DNA of 56,000 bases from Adiantum capillus-veneris (lineage: Eukaryota > Streptophyta > Polypodiopsida > Polypodiales > Pteridaceae): assembly GCA_014529385.2 (NCBI GenBank), contig CM043947.1, positions 126,730,891 to 126,786,890 of the forward strand, written 5' to 3'. Positions within the stretch are counted from its first letter, which is position 1. Every line of letters starts with the position of its first letter. Positions 40,794-51,239 of the stretch are shown in pieces. Position numbers and translations under genes: made by a program. The notes beneath the pieces are model-generated. The model had not been told where the DNA came from. It saw nothing but the letters and a program-made list of their open reading frames with translations, and searched no databases.

Positions 40794-41675
40794 TTACTCT
40801 AATGTAGCATTGTAAGCATTGACAAGGTTCATACTATCCTTAAGTTGTACTCCTTGCATCCATTTAGCATCTTCAAAAGGATAATTTTTGAACTTAATAA
40901 GATACCGTCGGATTATCTTACCATGTCGTAGTACCTTGTCTTCATGCCGAAGGACAGCTTCGGGTTGTAGCACCTCTTCTTGGTCTTCGACTTCGGGAGG
41001 GTCTTCAATAATTGGTTCAATTGGTGGCTCTCCTTTGTAGGGCTTAAGTAAGCTTACATGAAAGGCATTGTGTATAAGCCAATGGTTGGGCAACTTGAGT
41101 TGATAAGCCGTCTCATTGATAGGCTTTAAGATTTGGAAAGGACCATAGTATCTTTTTGCTAGTTTAGCATAATACTTTTGATGGCCCGTAGGATTTTTGC
41201 CCGTCGTTTGCCTTAATCGAGCCTTAGGAAACTTGAGTAAGACCCAATCATTTTCTTTGAACATTAAGGCTCTTCTGTGCTTATTAGCAGCAACTTTTTG
41301 CCTTTGTTGAGAGATGGCTATAGCCTCCCTAATCTTTTGAAAAGATTCTTGTAGGTCACGGCTATACTCATCAGCGGCGAAGATCTTCCCATGTACTTTC
41401 AGTAGCAAGGGACTTTTAGGTCTCCCCTCTATGATCTCGAAAGGTGATTTCCCCGTAGAAGTATGTACAGTATTATTGTAGGCATACTCTACTAGCGGTA
41501 AATACTTTTCCCATTGTGAGCGTTGATCTACTTCGGTAACATAAGTTTTGAGTAGATCGAGTATCGTAAGATTGGCTATCTCACTTTGGCCATCCGTTTG
41601 TGGGTGATAGGCCGAAGAGAAATTCAATCTTGTTCCTAGATTTTCAAAGAGACCTTTCCAGAAATTACTGTTCAT
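40794..41675 (-). CDS. Integrase C-terminus with chromodomain, element 2
   Basis: A 293-residue frame in phase with the preceding 1056-residue frame and separated from it by a TAA. It holds the catalytic Glu at residue 32 (TDGQSEIAN), the LVEYAYNNTVHTSTGKSPFE block, the GPF module at 176-186 (RYYGPFQILKP) and a chromodomain-like tail at 236-290 (PEAVLRHEDK, RRYLIKFKNYPFEDAKW). The first Met is an internal codon, not a true start. The chromodomain places the family among chromoviruses, whose integrases are believed to target heterochromatin. Confidence 0.95.
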   Translation of the reverse strand: MNSNFWKGLFENLGTRLNFSSAYHPQTDGQSEIANLTILDLLKTYVTEVDQRSQWEKYLPLVEYAYNNTVHTSTGKSPFEIIEGRPKSPLLLKVHGKIFAADEYSRDLQESFQKIREAIAISQQRQKVAANKHRRALMFKENDWVLLKFPKARLRQTTGKNPTGHQKYYAKLAKRYYGPFQILKPINETAYQLKLPNHWLIHNAFHVSLLKPYKGEPPIEPIIEDPPEVEDQEEVLQPEAVLRHEDKVLRHGKIIRRYLIKFKNYPFEDAKWMQGVQLKDSMNLVNAYNATLE

Positions 41676-41690
41676 TCTAAGATCTCTATC

Positions 41691-44600
41691 TTACACGATG
41701 GATGTGGGTAATCCATGGTGTTTGAAAATCTGAGATATGAAGAGAGTTGCCATTTGGTGTGCCTTAATAGTCTTTTTGACAGGAATGAAATGTGCTTGCT
41801 TGCTAAACCTGTCGACTATTGTCCATATTCCTGTATTCCCATGGATAGACTTGGGCAATCCAAAGATGAAATCCATGGATATACTCTCCCATGGTGAATT
41901 TGGAATAGGCAATGGCTGGAGTAATCCAGGTTGCTTCCCTCGATCATACTTGGTCTTTTGGCATACGACACATTTTGAAACATACTCATGTATGTCCACT
42001 TTCATGGTAGGACAATAGAAATACGTCTCTACTCCTCGGAGAGTAGGTTGAATACCTCTATGCCCTGCATATGGAGGAGCATGGGATTCATACATAACCT
42101 TCTCACGAAGGGAATGAGTAACACATAGCCTATTGCCGTGGAGAAGATAACCATCCTGCAAGGTGAATGGTTCCTCTTTCTTCCCCAAAGCAAGGGCTGA
42201 CATTATGTCTCTAAAGTCAGGGTCAGTAGCATACTCATCTATCATAGAGGATAGATCATTGTGAGTAGCTATAGACACCGCATTAACTTTTGGTCGTCGT
42301 GAAAGTGCATCGGCAACTTGATTGTGCTTACGAGCTATGTGAGCAATATGGAAATTAAATTGCGAAAGAAAATTTGCCCACCTCATTTGCTTGTCGGAAA
42401 GCTTGGTTTGCGTCATGAAATACTTGAGACTTTGGTGGTCGGTTCGTAGGATAAATGGAGTCCCCAATAGGTAGTGCTTCCATGTGTCCAGGGCATGTAG
42501 AACAGCTAAAAGCTCTTTCTCATATATGCCCAAGACTCGTTCATCACCATTGAGCCTTCGGCTCTCATATGCTATGGCATGCCCTTCTTGAAGCAAAACT
42601 GCTCCAAGGCAATCACCACAAGCATCACATTGGACCTCAAATGGCTTTGAGAGATCTGGAAGCACAAGGACTGGTTGGGAAGTAAGCTTCTCTTTGAGTT
42701 TTTCAAAAGCATTTTGCTCCTTAGGAGTCCATACAAAGTTAACGTTCTTCTTAGTTAAGTCGTGTAGTGGTCCTGCTACTTGAGAGAATTTTGCTATGAA
42801 GCGTCTATAGTATGCACACATACCAATAAAGCTTCTTAGCTCATGTAGATTTCTTGGGTTAGGCCATGCTTTTATTACCTCTAACTTTGATGGATCCATT
42901 TGGATACCATCTTTAGAGATAATATGACCTAAATATTGAATCTCTTGAAGGAAGAATTCACTTTTCTTTTGGTTGAGATAAAGCTTCTTCTCCTTCAATG
43001 CTTGAAAAATCACTTGGAGATGCCACTTATGTTCCTCCAAAGACTTGGAGTAGATGATGATATCATCAAAGAACACTCCAGTGAATTTTCGATATGGTCT
43101 AAAATTTTTCTCCATCAAACGATTGAACGTAGCTGGTGCATTAGTCAAGCCAAAAGGCATGACTAGATATTCATAAAGACCAAACGTTGTGCGAAACGCG
43201 GTCTTTAAGATATCTTCATCCACTATCCTTATTTGATGATAGCCACTCTTAAGGTCAATCCTACTGAAGTAGGTAGAGCCTTGTAGCTTATCAAACAGAT
43301 CTTCTACCCGAGGTACGGGAAATCTGTTTTTGATAGTGATATGGTTTAGTGCTCGATAGTCCACACACATACGGTATGTACCATCTTTCTTTTGCACTAA
43401 AAGAACTGGAGAACAAAAGGGAGAGGAACTAGGCCTCACCATCCCTTTGTCTACCAGCTCTTGTACTTGCCTCATGATCTCCTCTTGTTGAGCTTGTGAG
43501 ACTCGATAAGGAGGCTTGTTAGGTGGTGAGCTTCCAGGAAGGAGCTCAATACGATGGTCATCATCCCCTCGTTTTGGAGGTAAGTCCGTAAGGATATCAT
43601 CGATGAACACATCTTGGAATCCTTTTAGAAAATTAGACAAGTCTAACTCTTCTTGATTCCTATCATTTACATTTGATGAAACATTAGTATCTTTTGGAGA
43701 CTCTTTGACAAAAATCATGTACGCAGAAACTGAGCTCTTCATTGACTTATCAAAAGAAAGAGGATTTACGAGTGGAATAGTGCAACCACGCTCACTAGCA
43801 TCTATATACATGTTCTTTCCCCTGTAAGTGAAGTAAATTCTCCTTTCAGGGAACTTCATGTGGGCAGCCATGCGATCAAACCATGGTGCCCCTAGGATAA
43901 CATCCTGATGTTGGAGAGGAGAGATGAAGAAGTCTTCTTTGTCGACATAGCTTTGGACATGAAGCCTCAACTTCCCAATCAAGGGAGTAACGGAGGCTTG
44001 TTGTCCCTTGAAAGCTGCATCAGCGACTACTATATCTCCCATCTCAAAAGCTTGAATGCCCAACTTGGTGGCCAACTCTATTGATATGAAGTTGAGAGTA
44101 GAGCCTGGGTCAAACAAGATGAAGGCATCATGCTCTCTTACCTTTCCCCAAGCATAGGAGAGTGATGATCCTTTGCAATGAGCATCCTCTTTTGGAGCTT
44201 CGATGGTGGAAGCTCTAGGAGTCTCATTGCGAGTATTCTTTTTGGGGCAAGAACGATAGCCATGTCCTTGCTCTCCACACTTGAAACACTTATGGTCCTT
44301 GCGAAAAGCTTCAAGCTCTTCAGGAGAGAGTTTGTTTTTACCTTTGTAAACTCCCTTCTCCTTGGACCGATTGTTGTTGTTGTTGTTGTTGTTGGAAGTG
44401 CCTTGGGAGTTATTTTGAGCATTGGATTTCCCCTTTGCATCATTTTTATCCTTGTTTTCCATGGGCTTGACATTACGTCTAGCCCCTTGATGGAAATTGA
44501 TGCGTGAAGCAACCATGGTGTGGTGGATTACTTCGGTAATAGTACCGGGCCGTTGAGAGTTGATATATTCGGCCATCTCTTCAGGTAATCCCGCACAGAA

Positions 44601-44861
44601 TTGCTGTCTTTGCTCGGCAAAGTCTATCTTTTGAAAGACAGTAGCTTTGAGATGTAAATCCCAAAACTTGTCTACATACTTGTTGATAGACTCATGAGAG
44701 AGAAGCTTCAAGCCGCGCCATTCGGTAAGAAATTTATCTTTAGTATTGCTTGGCAGAAATTGCTTCATGATGGAAACTCGTAGAGTTTTCCATGTCTTTG
44801 GGGCTTCTCCATTGCCACGAAGGCTAGCCCACCATTGACAAGCCGATTTTTGGAAGTGCAT
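41691..44861 (-). CDS. Gag-protease-RT-RNase H-integrase frame of element 2
   Basis: A 1056-residue frame. Residues 1-130 are the gag capsid core (QWWASLRGN, QQFCAGLP). A basic Asn-rich linker precedes the zinc knuckle CFKCGEQGHGYRSCP at 192-205. Protease has FDPGSTLNFIS with Asp251 and LGAPWFDR near 323. RT spans about 450-660 with catalytic FFDD at 597-600. RNase H has Asp746, Glu782, Asp808 and Asp851. Integrase HHCC residues are H927, H934, C964 and C967; first core Asp is 997. The frame ends at TAA 41691-41693, where element 1 has TTA. The Met at 44861 is not the natural start: the gag start lies at 45571 in another frame because of a 10-bp deletion. Confidence 0.97.
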   Translation of the reverse strand: MHFQKSACQWWASLRGNGEAPKTWKTLRVSIMKQFLPSNTKDKFLTEWRGLKLLSHESINKYVDKFWDLHLKATVFQKIDFAEQRQQFCAGLPEEMAEYINSQRPGTITEVIHHTMVASRINFHQGARRNVKPMENKDKNDAKGKSNAQNNSQGTSNNNNNNNNRSKEKGVYKGKNKLSPEELEAFRKDHKCFKCGEQGHGYRSCPKKNTRNETPRASTIEAPKEDAHCKGSSLSYAWGKVREHDAFILFDPGSTLNFISIELATKLGIQAFEMGDIVVADAAFKGQQASVTPLIGKLRLHVQSYVDKEDFFISPLQHQDVILGAPWFDRMAAHMKFPERRIYFTYRGKNMYIDASERGCTIPLVNPLSFDKSMKSSVSAYMIFVKESPKDTNVSSNVNDRNQEELDLSNFLKGFQDVFIDDILTDLPPKRGDDDHRIELLPGSSPPNKPPYRVSQAQQEEIMRQVQELVDKGMVRPSSSPFCSPVLLVQKKDGTYRMCVDYRALNHITIKNRFPVPRVEDLFDKLQGSTYFSRIDLKSGYHQIRIVDEDILKTAFRTTFGLYEYLVMPFGLTNAPATFNRLMEKNFRPYRKFTGVFFDDIIIYSKSLEEHKWHLQVIFQALKEKKLYLNQKKSEFFLQEIQYLGHIISKDGIQMDPSKLEVIKAWPNPRNLHELRSFIGMCAYYRRFIAKFSQVAGPLHDLTKKNVNFVWTPKEQNAFEKLKEKLTSQPVLVLPDLSKPFEVQCDACGDCLGAVLLQEGHAIAYESRRLNGDERVLGIYEKELLAVLHALDTWKHYLLGTPFILRTDHQSLKYFMTQTKLSDKQMRWANFLSQFNFHIAHIARKHNQVADALSRRPKVNAVSIATHNDLSSMIDEYATDPDFRDIMSALALGKKEEPFTLQDGYLLHGNRLCVTHSLREKVMYESHAPPYAGHRGIQPTLRGVETYFYCPTMKVDIHEYVSKCVVCQKTKYDRGKQPGLLQPLPIPNSPWESISMDFIFGLPKSIHGNTGIWTIVDRFSKQAHFIPVKKTIKAHQMATLFISQIFKHHGLPTSIV

Positions 44862-44863
44862 AG

Positions 44864-45571
44864 CTACATGGAGGACTCTGTGAAGCCCTCGTCCCCAAAG
44901 GCCGCATCAAATTGCTGGATGAAGACCAACACTTTGTCGGTAGCACCAAAGGTGCCATCGTAGGTGAGAAAAGAGATACTCTTTCCTCCCTCCTTGAACT
45001 TCTTTAGCTTTTGTGACCTTCGCCATGCAGGAAATGATTTGCGATGTCCTCCCCTCTTGTATTCTCTAGGAGAATAGCCATAACTTTCATCGGAAGAGGA
45101 GGAAGGTGAAGAAGAAGGAAAATAAGGTGACCTCTTCCTAGCCCTTTTCTTCCTTTGTTTCCTCTCTTGCCTTTCAGAGTGATGAGGAGAAGGACTATAG
45201 GTTGCTCTTTTCCTCTTGGGAGGAGTAGGCGATCGTCTAGACCGCCTTCTTCGTGGAGCCACATCTTCAGAAGAACTTAGACTTTCATTGCTTTCTTTCT
45301 CTTTGGATTCCTCCTCTCGAATGGGAGAAAGTCTTCTTTTGGGGGTCTCTTCAAGAGGCCTCCTAAGCTCTCTCTCCTCTTGGAGAGGAAGGGAAATTCC
45401 ATAGGCACGAAGTTGTTGAGTAACTTCGGCTTGCAAGGTAGGGTTGCCCATAGCTTGTTGCAACCTAGTCACAAGATAATTCACAAACATGGGAGCATCA
45501 TCATTAGCACCTTCATGTGCAAAATCAAAGCTATCAATGTTCATTCTACTCTCTTGATTATTGTCAGCCAT
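44864..45571 (-). CDS. Gag N-terminal region of element 2
   Basis: A 235-residue frame starting MADNNQESRMNIDSFDF, the first Met after the primer site and leader. Residues 28-75 include FVNYLVTRLQQAMGN. Residues about 105-170 are Arg/Ser/Lys-rich with RRRRSRRSPTPPKRKR and a Ser run before DESYGYSPREYKRGG, resembling an RS-type or nuclear-localisation segment. The capsid core begins near 200 (FIQQFDAAFGDEGF). The frame stops after FTESSM because ten bases present in element 1 (AAGCTACGCC) are missing at 44869/44870; the product otherwise continues in the 1056-residue frame. Confidence 0.93.
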   Translation of the reverse strand: MADNNQESRMNIDSFDFAHEGANDDAPMFVNYLVTRLQQAMGNPTLQAEVTQQLRAYGISLPLQEERELRRPLEETPKRRLSPIREEESKEKESNESLSSSEDVAPRRRRSRRSPTPPKRKRATYSPSPHHSERQERKQRKKRARKRSPYFPSSSPSSSSDESYGYSPREYKRGGHRKSFPAWRRSQKLKKFKEGGKSISFLTYDGTFGATDKVLVFIQQFDAAFGDEGFTESSM

Positions 45572-45973
45572 GTTAACAAAATTTTATGTATGTACTTAGT
45601 GTATGCTTTGGCAATTCAAAACCTTAGTTGCCACTCCTCTTAGCCTTTGAAAATTGGCTCTTAAGTATCTACACCCACGGCTCAAAGTGGTTAATTATAG
45701 AGAGTAGAGGAGTAGGTCTAACATAGCAGAGTTGCCAAGGGTTAGCTCCTTTCGGACTTCTTATGGCTCAATAATGGTAAAGCCGTAGGCAAGTCTAAAA
45801 AGACTCCATTATTAAGTCCAAAGCTCCCGAGGTGTGCACCATCCCCCACATAGTGGGCTTAACAAAACCGATATTAGATCCCAGTTCCACTTACCCTATT
45901 ATAATTAACAACGTCAACCATTTATAGGCTACTTAAGGACCTCTCTTCTTAAGCAAGAAAAGAGAAACCAAAT

Positions 45974-45985
45974 GCTCTGATACCA
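45974..45985 (-). other. Primer binding site of element 2
   Basis: On the minus strand TGGTATCAGAGC, one base after the LTR end; an exact initiator-tRNA-Met type site. Confidence 0.93.
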
Positions 45986-45986
45986 A

Positions 45987-47570
45987 TGTAATGGAATTAG
46001 CCTATTCAACTTGAGAATAGCGGAAATTAATGAGAATACTTTCGAGAAATAACTTTGTGAGCATAGTGGATAGACATAATTGAAGATAGAAACATAATCA
46101 TAGCAATTAGTTAACTTGGCATGAACAATACTTTTGCAAGAGAGAGAATTTAGAGAACATGATAACAGTTGAGGACCGGATTTATGTGGAGCCGGTCCCC
46201 CCTCCAATAGGCATTTGTATTATGATTTCTCCCATTAAGAGAGACTTGTTACAATACATTCTTTGTGTTCCTTGTGACCTAGGTGATGCAATGAAGATGG
46301 AAAGCTTCATGCATCACAATCATAGCATAACATGAACTTGAAGAAAGCTTTAATTGTCCCAAGTCTCAGTCCCAAGACCTCAAACACCTTCGAAGGTGGA
46401 GAGAGCTAGCAGGGAATGAGGGTAGGGAAGAGGAAGAAGAAACATTTCATAGGAGAAAGAACTAGTTCCTCACTTATCATACTCTTGTTGCTAGCATACA
46501 TAATAGCATAATAATGAAGAAGAAGGAGATGACAAGCTCAAGCATTGAAGCATGGCTCTTGGTTGGATTTGCACTCCATAGCAAAGAGTGTTGGTGTAGG
46601 CTCTCAACCTCTACTTGCTTGGAGAGGGAGCTCTTGCACTTTGCATAGCACACCATGAGAGTGATTGTGAGTGTGTGTGGGTGAGTATACCCCTCAAGCA
46701 AGCCCCTAGCTAGCGTGGGTCGACCCCCCCTTGTAGCTCATGCTTGAAGCTCATTGGACCCTCCCAGGCCTAGCCAATCATGAGCAAGAGGCATTACAAG
46801 CAGCAGGGGTAGCCTTGAGACAAGTGTCCCCCTTTCCTTTTTGAGAGAGAGGCCTAGATAAATGCTAAAACAATTAGATAATTCATGTAATTTATCATTG
46901 GACCCCTTTGAAGCTTAGCCAATAGGCTTCAAGCAACACATGAAGGTAACATGGGTAGGGCCCTGACATGTGTCCTTGCTGCCTCTTCAAGTTGGGGCTT
47001 CCCTTGTGTGTGTGAGTGGGTGTTCTCTCTCTAGCCCTTAGGAAAAGGGCGTGCTCCCCCTCTTGTAGGAATGCTTTTGACTTTAGGTGATCAAGCACCT
47101 TACTCACCAAGCATGACAAAGCACTTGAACTAGGGGTTGTTCCCACAAGCATCTCAGGCAAGCTTCTCAAGTACCTTAATCATGCAGCAAATCAAGCACC
47201 TCAAGCATGGAGCCAGTCAAGCACCTCAAGCATCTTAATCAAGCACCTCAAGCATGACAAGCACCTCGAGCTTGGGCCGGGTTCCCACCTCAAGCTCAGC
47301 CCTAGCTTACCTAAGGTCAAAGGACTTTTACACACATTTATTGGAGGTCTTCAATGAAGCTAACCCTAAGGTCTTATGCTCCATTGGTTAGCCTTGCTCT
47401 TTGATAGACCATCTCTCTTTTGGGCCCCTTTACCATTGGCCCCATGTTGAGATAGATCTATAAGCACATATCTATATCCTAACACTTGTTCCCGTTTATT
47501 CTCCCACATTAAGTGATCAATTTAATATGAGAAAATCATTTGGGTTGGTTAGATATTAGATTTTATGACA
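45987..47570 (-). repeat. 5' LTR of element 2
   Basis: 1584 bp, TG...CA ended, nearly identical to 38852-40434. A G/T-rich run (GTGTGTGTGAGTGGGTG near 47005) and the CAAGCACCTCAAGCAT array are present. Confidence 0.95.
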
Positions 47571-47575
47571 TAAAA
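47571..47575. repeat. Target site duplication, right, element 2
   Basis: TAAAA, same as 38847-38851. Confidence 0.8.
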
Positions 47576-48093
47576 TCAAACTCAAGGAGAATTAACAACC
47601 ATCGTGTAATTCTTCCCGTGGAACAAGGTTTATTTACTAGATACAAGAAGGCTTGATGATCCACATAGAAAACAAACCTGTTGGCAAGAAGGTAGTAGCG
47701 GAATTTCTTTACTGCATAAATCATAGATAAACCTTCTCGCTCTGTAGTGGTGTAGTTTCTCTCAGCATCATTCAATTGAAGACTTGCAAAGCTAATGGGG
47801 TAGTCCAATTTATGTTCTCCTGGTTGAAGTAGAACACACCCAATAGCAAAGTTTGATGCATCAATATGCACATGGAAAATTATGTTCCAATCGGGTACTT
47901 GTAGAATAGGAGCGCTAGTCAAGGTCTTTTTCAATGACTCATAAGGATGGTCACACTCCGTGGTCCAGTGAAACTCAATAAGAAGTTTGTACAATGGACG
48001 AGCTATCTCAACGAAGTTTAAAATAAACCGTCGGTAATAACCAACATGGCCCATGGACCTTTGAATTCCTTTATAGTTTGTAGGTGGTGGCAA
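47576..48093 (-). pseudogene. RT connection and RNase H of element 3, proximal side
   Basis: The minus-strand frame has GYYRRFILNFVEIARPLYKLL (here in part: YYRRFILNFVEIARPL), then RNase H residues in FHVHIDASNFAIGCVL (first Asp), TTTEREGLSMIYAVKKFRYY (Glu) and FVFYVDHQAF (second Asp). It ends at LLEFDF where element 2 is inserted; the conserved last motif continues at 38841. No stop occurs inside this piece. Confidence 0.9.
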
Positions 48094-48657
48094 TTTAGCA
48101 ATGGCTTTAATTTTGCTCTCATATGTGGAAATCCCATTTTTGGAACTATATGCCCTAAAATGACTCCATGTTTAACCCAAAATTGGCATTTGAAAGGGTT
48201 TAAGGAGATGTGATACAATCTACACTTCTCAAACACCTTTCGTAAGCATGATAGATGTTCTTTCCAAGAGGAATAAGCACAAAGGTCATCTAAGAAAGCT
48301 TCGTAAAACTTCCTCAAATATTCTCTAAAGGCAGTGTTTATTAATCTTTGAAAGGTAGCAAGGGCATTGGTTAAGCCAAAAGCCATAACACAAAATGCGC
48401 ACACTCGAAATTCAGTTATAAAGGCTGTTTTAGCTTGGTCCTCTAGCACAATTTTGATTTGATGGTAGCCAGAGTACCCATCTAAAAAGCCATAAGCTGA
48501 TCTTCTTGAGGTCCACGCACACTCTGAGTTTCCCATTCTTTTTTGGCACAATCACTATTGGAGACACCCATTCTGAGTACTCAATAGGGTATATGAATCC
48601 GCATTTTACAAGATTTTCAATCTCTTCTTGAACGATCTTTGCATATTTAGGATTCAT
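48018..48657 (-). pseudogene. Reverse transcriptase of element 3
   Basis: The minus strand has EEIENLVKCGFIYPIEYSEW, VSPIVIVPKKNGKLRVCVDL, then after a frame change DGYSGYHQIKI, KTAFITEF, MAFGLTNALATFQRL and the catalytic FLDDLCAYS (about 48285-48298). Downstream NPFKCQFWVKHGVILGHIV is the thumb start. At least two frameshifts are present, one near 48520 and one near 48060. Confidence 0.9.
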
Positions 48658-49669
48658 TGGGTAGGGTCGTTGTTGAGAACTGGTTTAGCCATGCTATTCA
48701 TGGGGATTGTGTGTTGCACCATGAAAGGTGGAACACCTTTCATATCATGATATGTCCAAGAAAATATATCCCTGAATTCCTTGAGAAGTTCTTTAAGTAT
48801 ACACTCCTCAGTCTCTGCCAGATCTTGGGCAATGAAAACAGGTTTGGACTCTTCTGCTGGGTCTGCTAACTCTATTTCCTTAACTATCGTTGGACGGTCA
48901 TAAACTCCATTGCTTCCATCGATAGGTCTTCTTTGAGCCTTTGTATACACAACCTTACGTTCCTCTGTGGTGTAGGAGCTGAAATGTTCAGGTGCAAGGT
49001 GTAAGTCTGTGGGGTCCTGTTGTTATGTGGATTGTGATTTCACCTTCGATTCCTTCTGTTGTTGAGCTAACTCTTGATTTCGTCGTCTCCTTACGATAAG
49101 GCTCAATTTTGGCTTCTCTATAGTCTCTAGTCGTGCAATGTCAATGGGTTGTGGACTACACCGCATAACGCTTTGAAGGTATTCACCCAAGGTATAAACC
49201 AACTTTCGATGAGCATCACATGCCCCTATATAATTAAGCCATTCTACGGTAGATTTCTTTTCATTTATTCTAGCACGCACATTTGCTCGATATCATCTCC
49301 TTTATATCTCTTACTCTTCTTGTCTAATTTTCGATTGCGGCCGATCTCTAGTGAAGAGTCACTAGATGAATCGATACTTGTGTCTTTTGCTCCCTTGGAT
49401 AGATTGTCATCTAGGGTACCATTGGGCCCTGAATGGTTTTTCCACACATTTGCACTAGGATTTAACTCAGATTCCTTGTCCTCAAAGTCAATTTCAATTG
49501 ATGATTTTGACCCCAAATCGTGTGGGTTATAGTCTTGTGAGACGCTACTGGTTCCAATGCCAGTCAAACCTTCATCTTGTAGGTCATTAGAAGCTATATG
49601 CATTGCTTCTAGAATATTTAAGGGTACGAGTGGTGGCATTTCATCCCCCTTAGGTGTTACCCAGGTCAT
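48654..49669 (-). pseudogene. Protease-RT linker of element 3
   Basis: Three frames. The last (48654-48950) ends in the pattern that precedes gypsy RT: LLKEFRDIFSWTYHDMKGV, then HTIPMN and AKPVLNN. The earlier ones are acidic and Ser-rich (SKSSIEIDFEDKESELNP, DSSSDSSLEIGRNRK) with no known domain. Frame changes separate them. Confidence 0.65.
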
Positions 49670-49900
49670 CCCCCTGTTTCACCAAGTGTCTATGGTTGCT
49701 GCTAACTGGACCCAATCCACATTGTCCGACTCAGTCATCCCAGGTAGTACATCCATATAAGGATAGTCTTCCCCAACATTAGTGTCCACTTTACATGTGT
49801 AACAATACTGCAATGGGGCCGAGTGAGTTGTGGTGTCAGATCTATGATCAATTATAAACCTGTTTCCTAGAGGACGTGCTCGACTAGTTAGAAGATACAC

Positions 49901-50293
49901 TCAAATGACAAAATCTTGGAATTGCAAGTAGACATGGTTTTTAGACCAGTCATGCACCATTTTTGGTTCCCTCATGAAAGGATGTCCTAAGATCATCTCA
50001 GATGCCATAGTGTGCTTGGAGAAATCCATAACAATGAAGGTATTTCTTATTTTATGTCCAAAGACCTTGATCTTGAAATCTTCTAGCATCACAATAGGTT
50101 TAACAATAGACTCATTGGCCATCTTTACTACTATGGTTGTGGTCCCAAGGTGAGGTCTTCCCATAGTTTCCCAACAATTTTTAGTCACAATGCTAACCCC
50201 AATGCCACCATCAAGGATTCCATTCACATTTAATCCCTTGGTAGTGATTGGTATGGTTGCATTGGATTCAACACCCTCAAAGTATTGTCCCAA
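49901..50293 (-). pseudogene. Upstream retropepsin-like domain of element 3, DGG variant
   Basis: A 130-residue frame with GLNVNGILDGGIGVSIVT in place of the usual D(S/T)G, a flap-like middle (MANESIVKPIVMLEDFKIKV) and a conserved end ASEMILGHPFMREPKMVHDW. Spacing fits a retropepsin of about 100 residues. The Asp is kept but the next residue is Gly. Whether such a site cleaves is unknown; with the second domain after integrase, the two may have divided roles, or this one may be structural. Confidence 0.75.
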
Positions 50294-50324
50294 CTTGTTA
50301 ACAGGTATTTCTACAGCAAGGTTC

Positions 50325-51086
50325 TCATCTAGGTGGATCTAAGTGTTCCTCCTCTATTGGCATCTCCCTAGCTCCATCCATCTGTGCAAATTGTGGTAGC
50401 CTGCTGACCTTCAGTTCTCCATTGAGAAAAGCTCGAAGAGCTAAGAATAGCTCAGGGTCTCCATATAGTTTGGACATTTTTGTGGTTCTAACTTCTAAAG
50501 CCATGAAATCCATCAATTTGGCAATATTTAACGGCACCTTTTGGGCTTCAGTCCCTTGACGTGGGAAAGATGGGAACTTCATTTCTTTGATAGGGTCAGG
50601 TAGTCCCTCAGTAAACATTCTTCCCAACAAGAAGTGAGTACGCCCACTTTCCCATGACTTTAAGTCACTTTCTTCTTGGATGACACTAGGTATGGTTGGG
50701 GTCTATGGACTTTGTGAGGTTGTTGTTGCGTAGGGAACAATGTGTTTGTAATATGGATCTGCCTAGGTGCTGGCTCTAGATCGCTTTGGGTATCTTCTAC
50801 CAAACTCCTTAGTTGCTTGACTCACTCGATCTCCGGTTTGGGTAAGCTCCTATCTTCTTCTTGTGTCCTGGCCATTATGGCTCATGATGATCTTTCTTGT
50901 TGGTTTCTTTCTTAGTGGTTGTTTTGGTCTCCATGGTATCACCTGAATTAGAATCCTCTTCAACGTCGTTCGTATATACGGGGTCATCCAGTCCCTATGT
51001 TGATCTTTGAACTGGGGTCTAACGTCACTGCTTTTTGCGATCTCTTCCTTCGTGTTTTCTTCTTCTTCTAAGATTGGGCAATTCAT
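50325..51086 (-). pseudogene. Gag-protease spacer of element 3
   Basis: Two frames (50850-51086 and 50325-50630) of mixed composition. One has NCPILEEEENTKEEIAK, and a basic run RPKQPLRKKPTRK. No family recognised. They join the zinc-knuckle region on one side and the DGG protease on the other. Confidence 0.45.
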
Positions 51087-51239
51087 GCGGTGTCTCTTTC
51101 TTCAAGAATATAATTTTGTTTTTGGAGCATCAATCATGTGAGTACATTTACTGCTACCACAGGTGTACTTTGTGATGGCTCCTCGATAGCCTTAATCAAG
51201 TTTAATGGCATAATCTTTGACGCATTTGGATTATTTGGA

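Larger units (their letters stand above)
38852..47570 (-). mobile_element. Ty3/gypsy chromovirus, element 2 (nearly intact)
   Basis: An 8719-bp minus-strand element with LTRs of 1583 and 1584 bp, an exact initiator-tRNA-Met primer site, a polypurine tract and a TAAAA target duplication. By eye the LTRs differ at about 20 sites, so insertion was fairly recent. It belongs to the same family as element 1 (shared LTR ends and gag-pol). Coding frames cover gag through chromodomain with only two breaks: a 10-bp deletion and one nonsense codon. It sits inside the RNase H segment of element 3. Confidence 0.97.
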
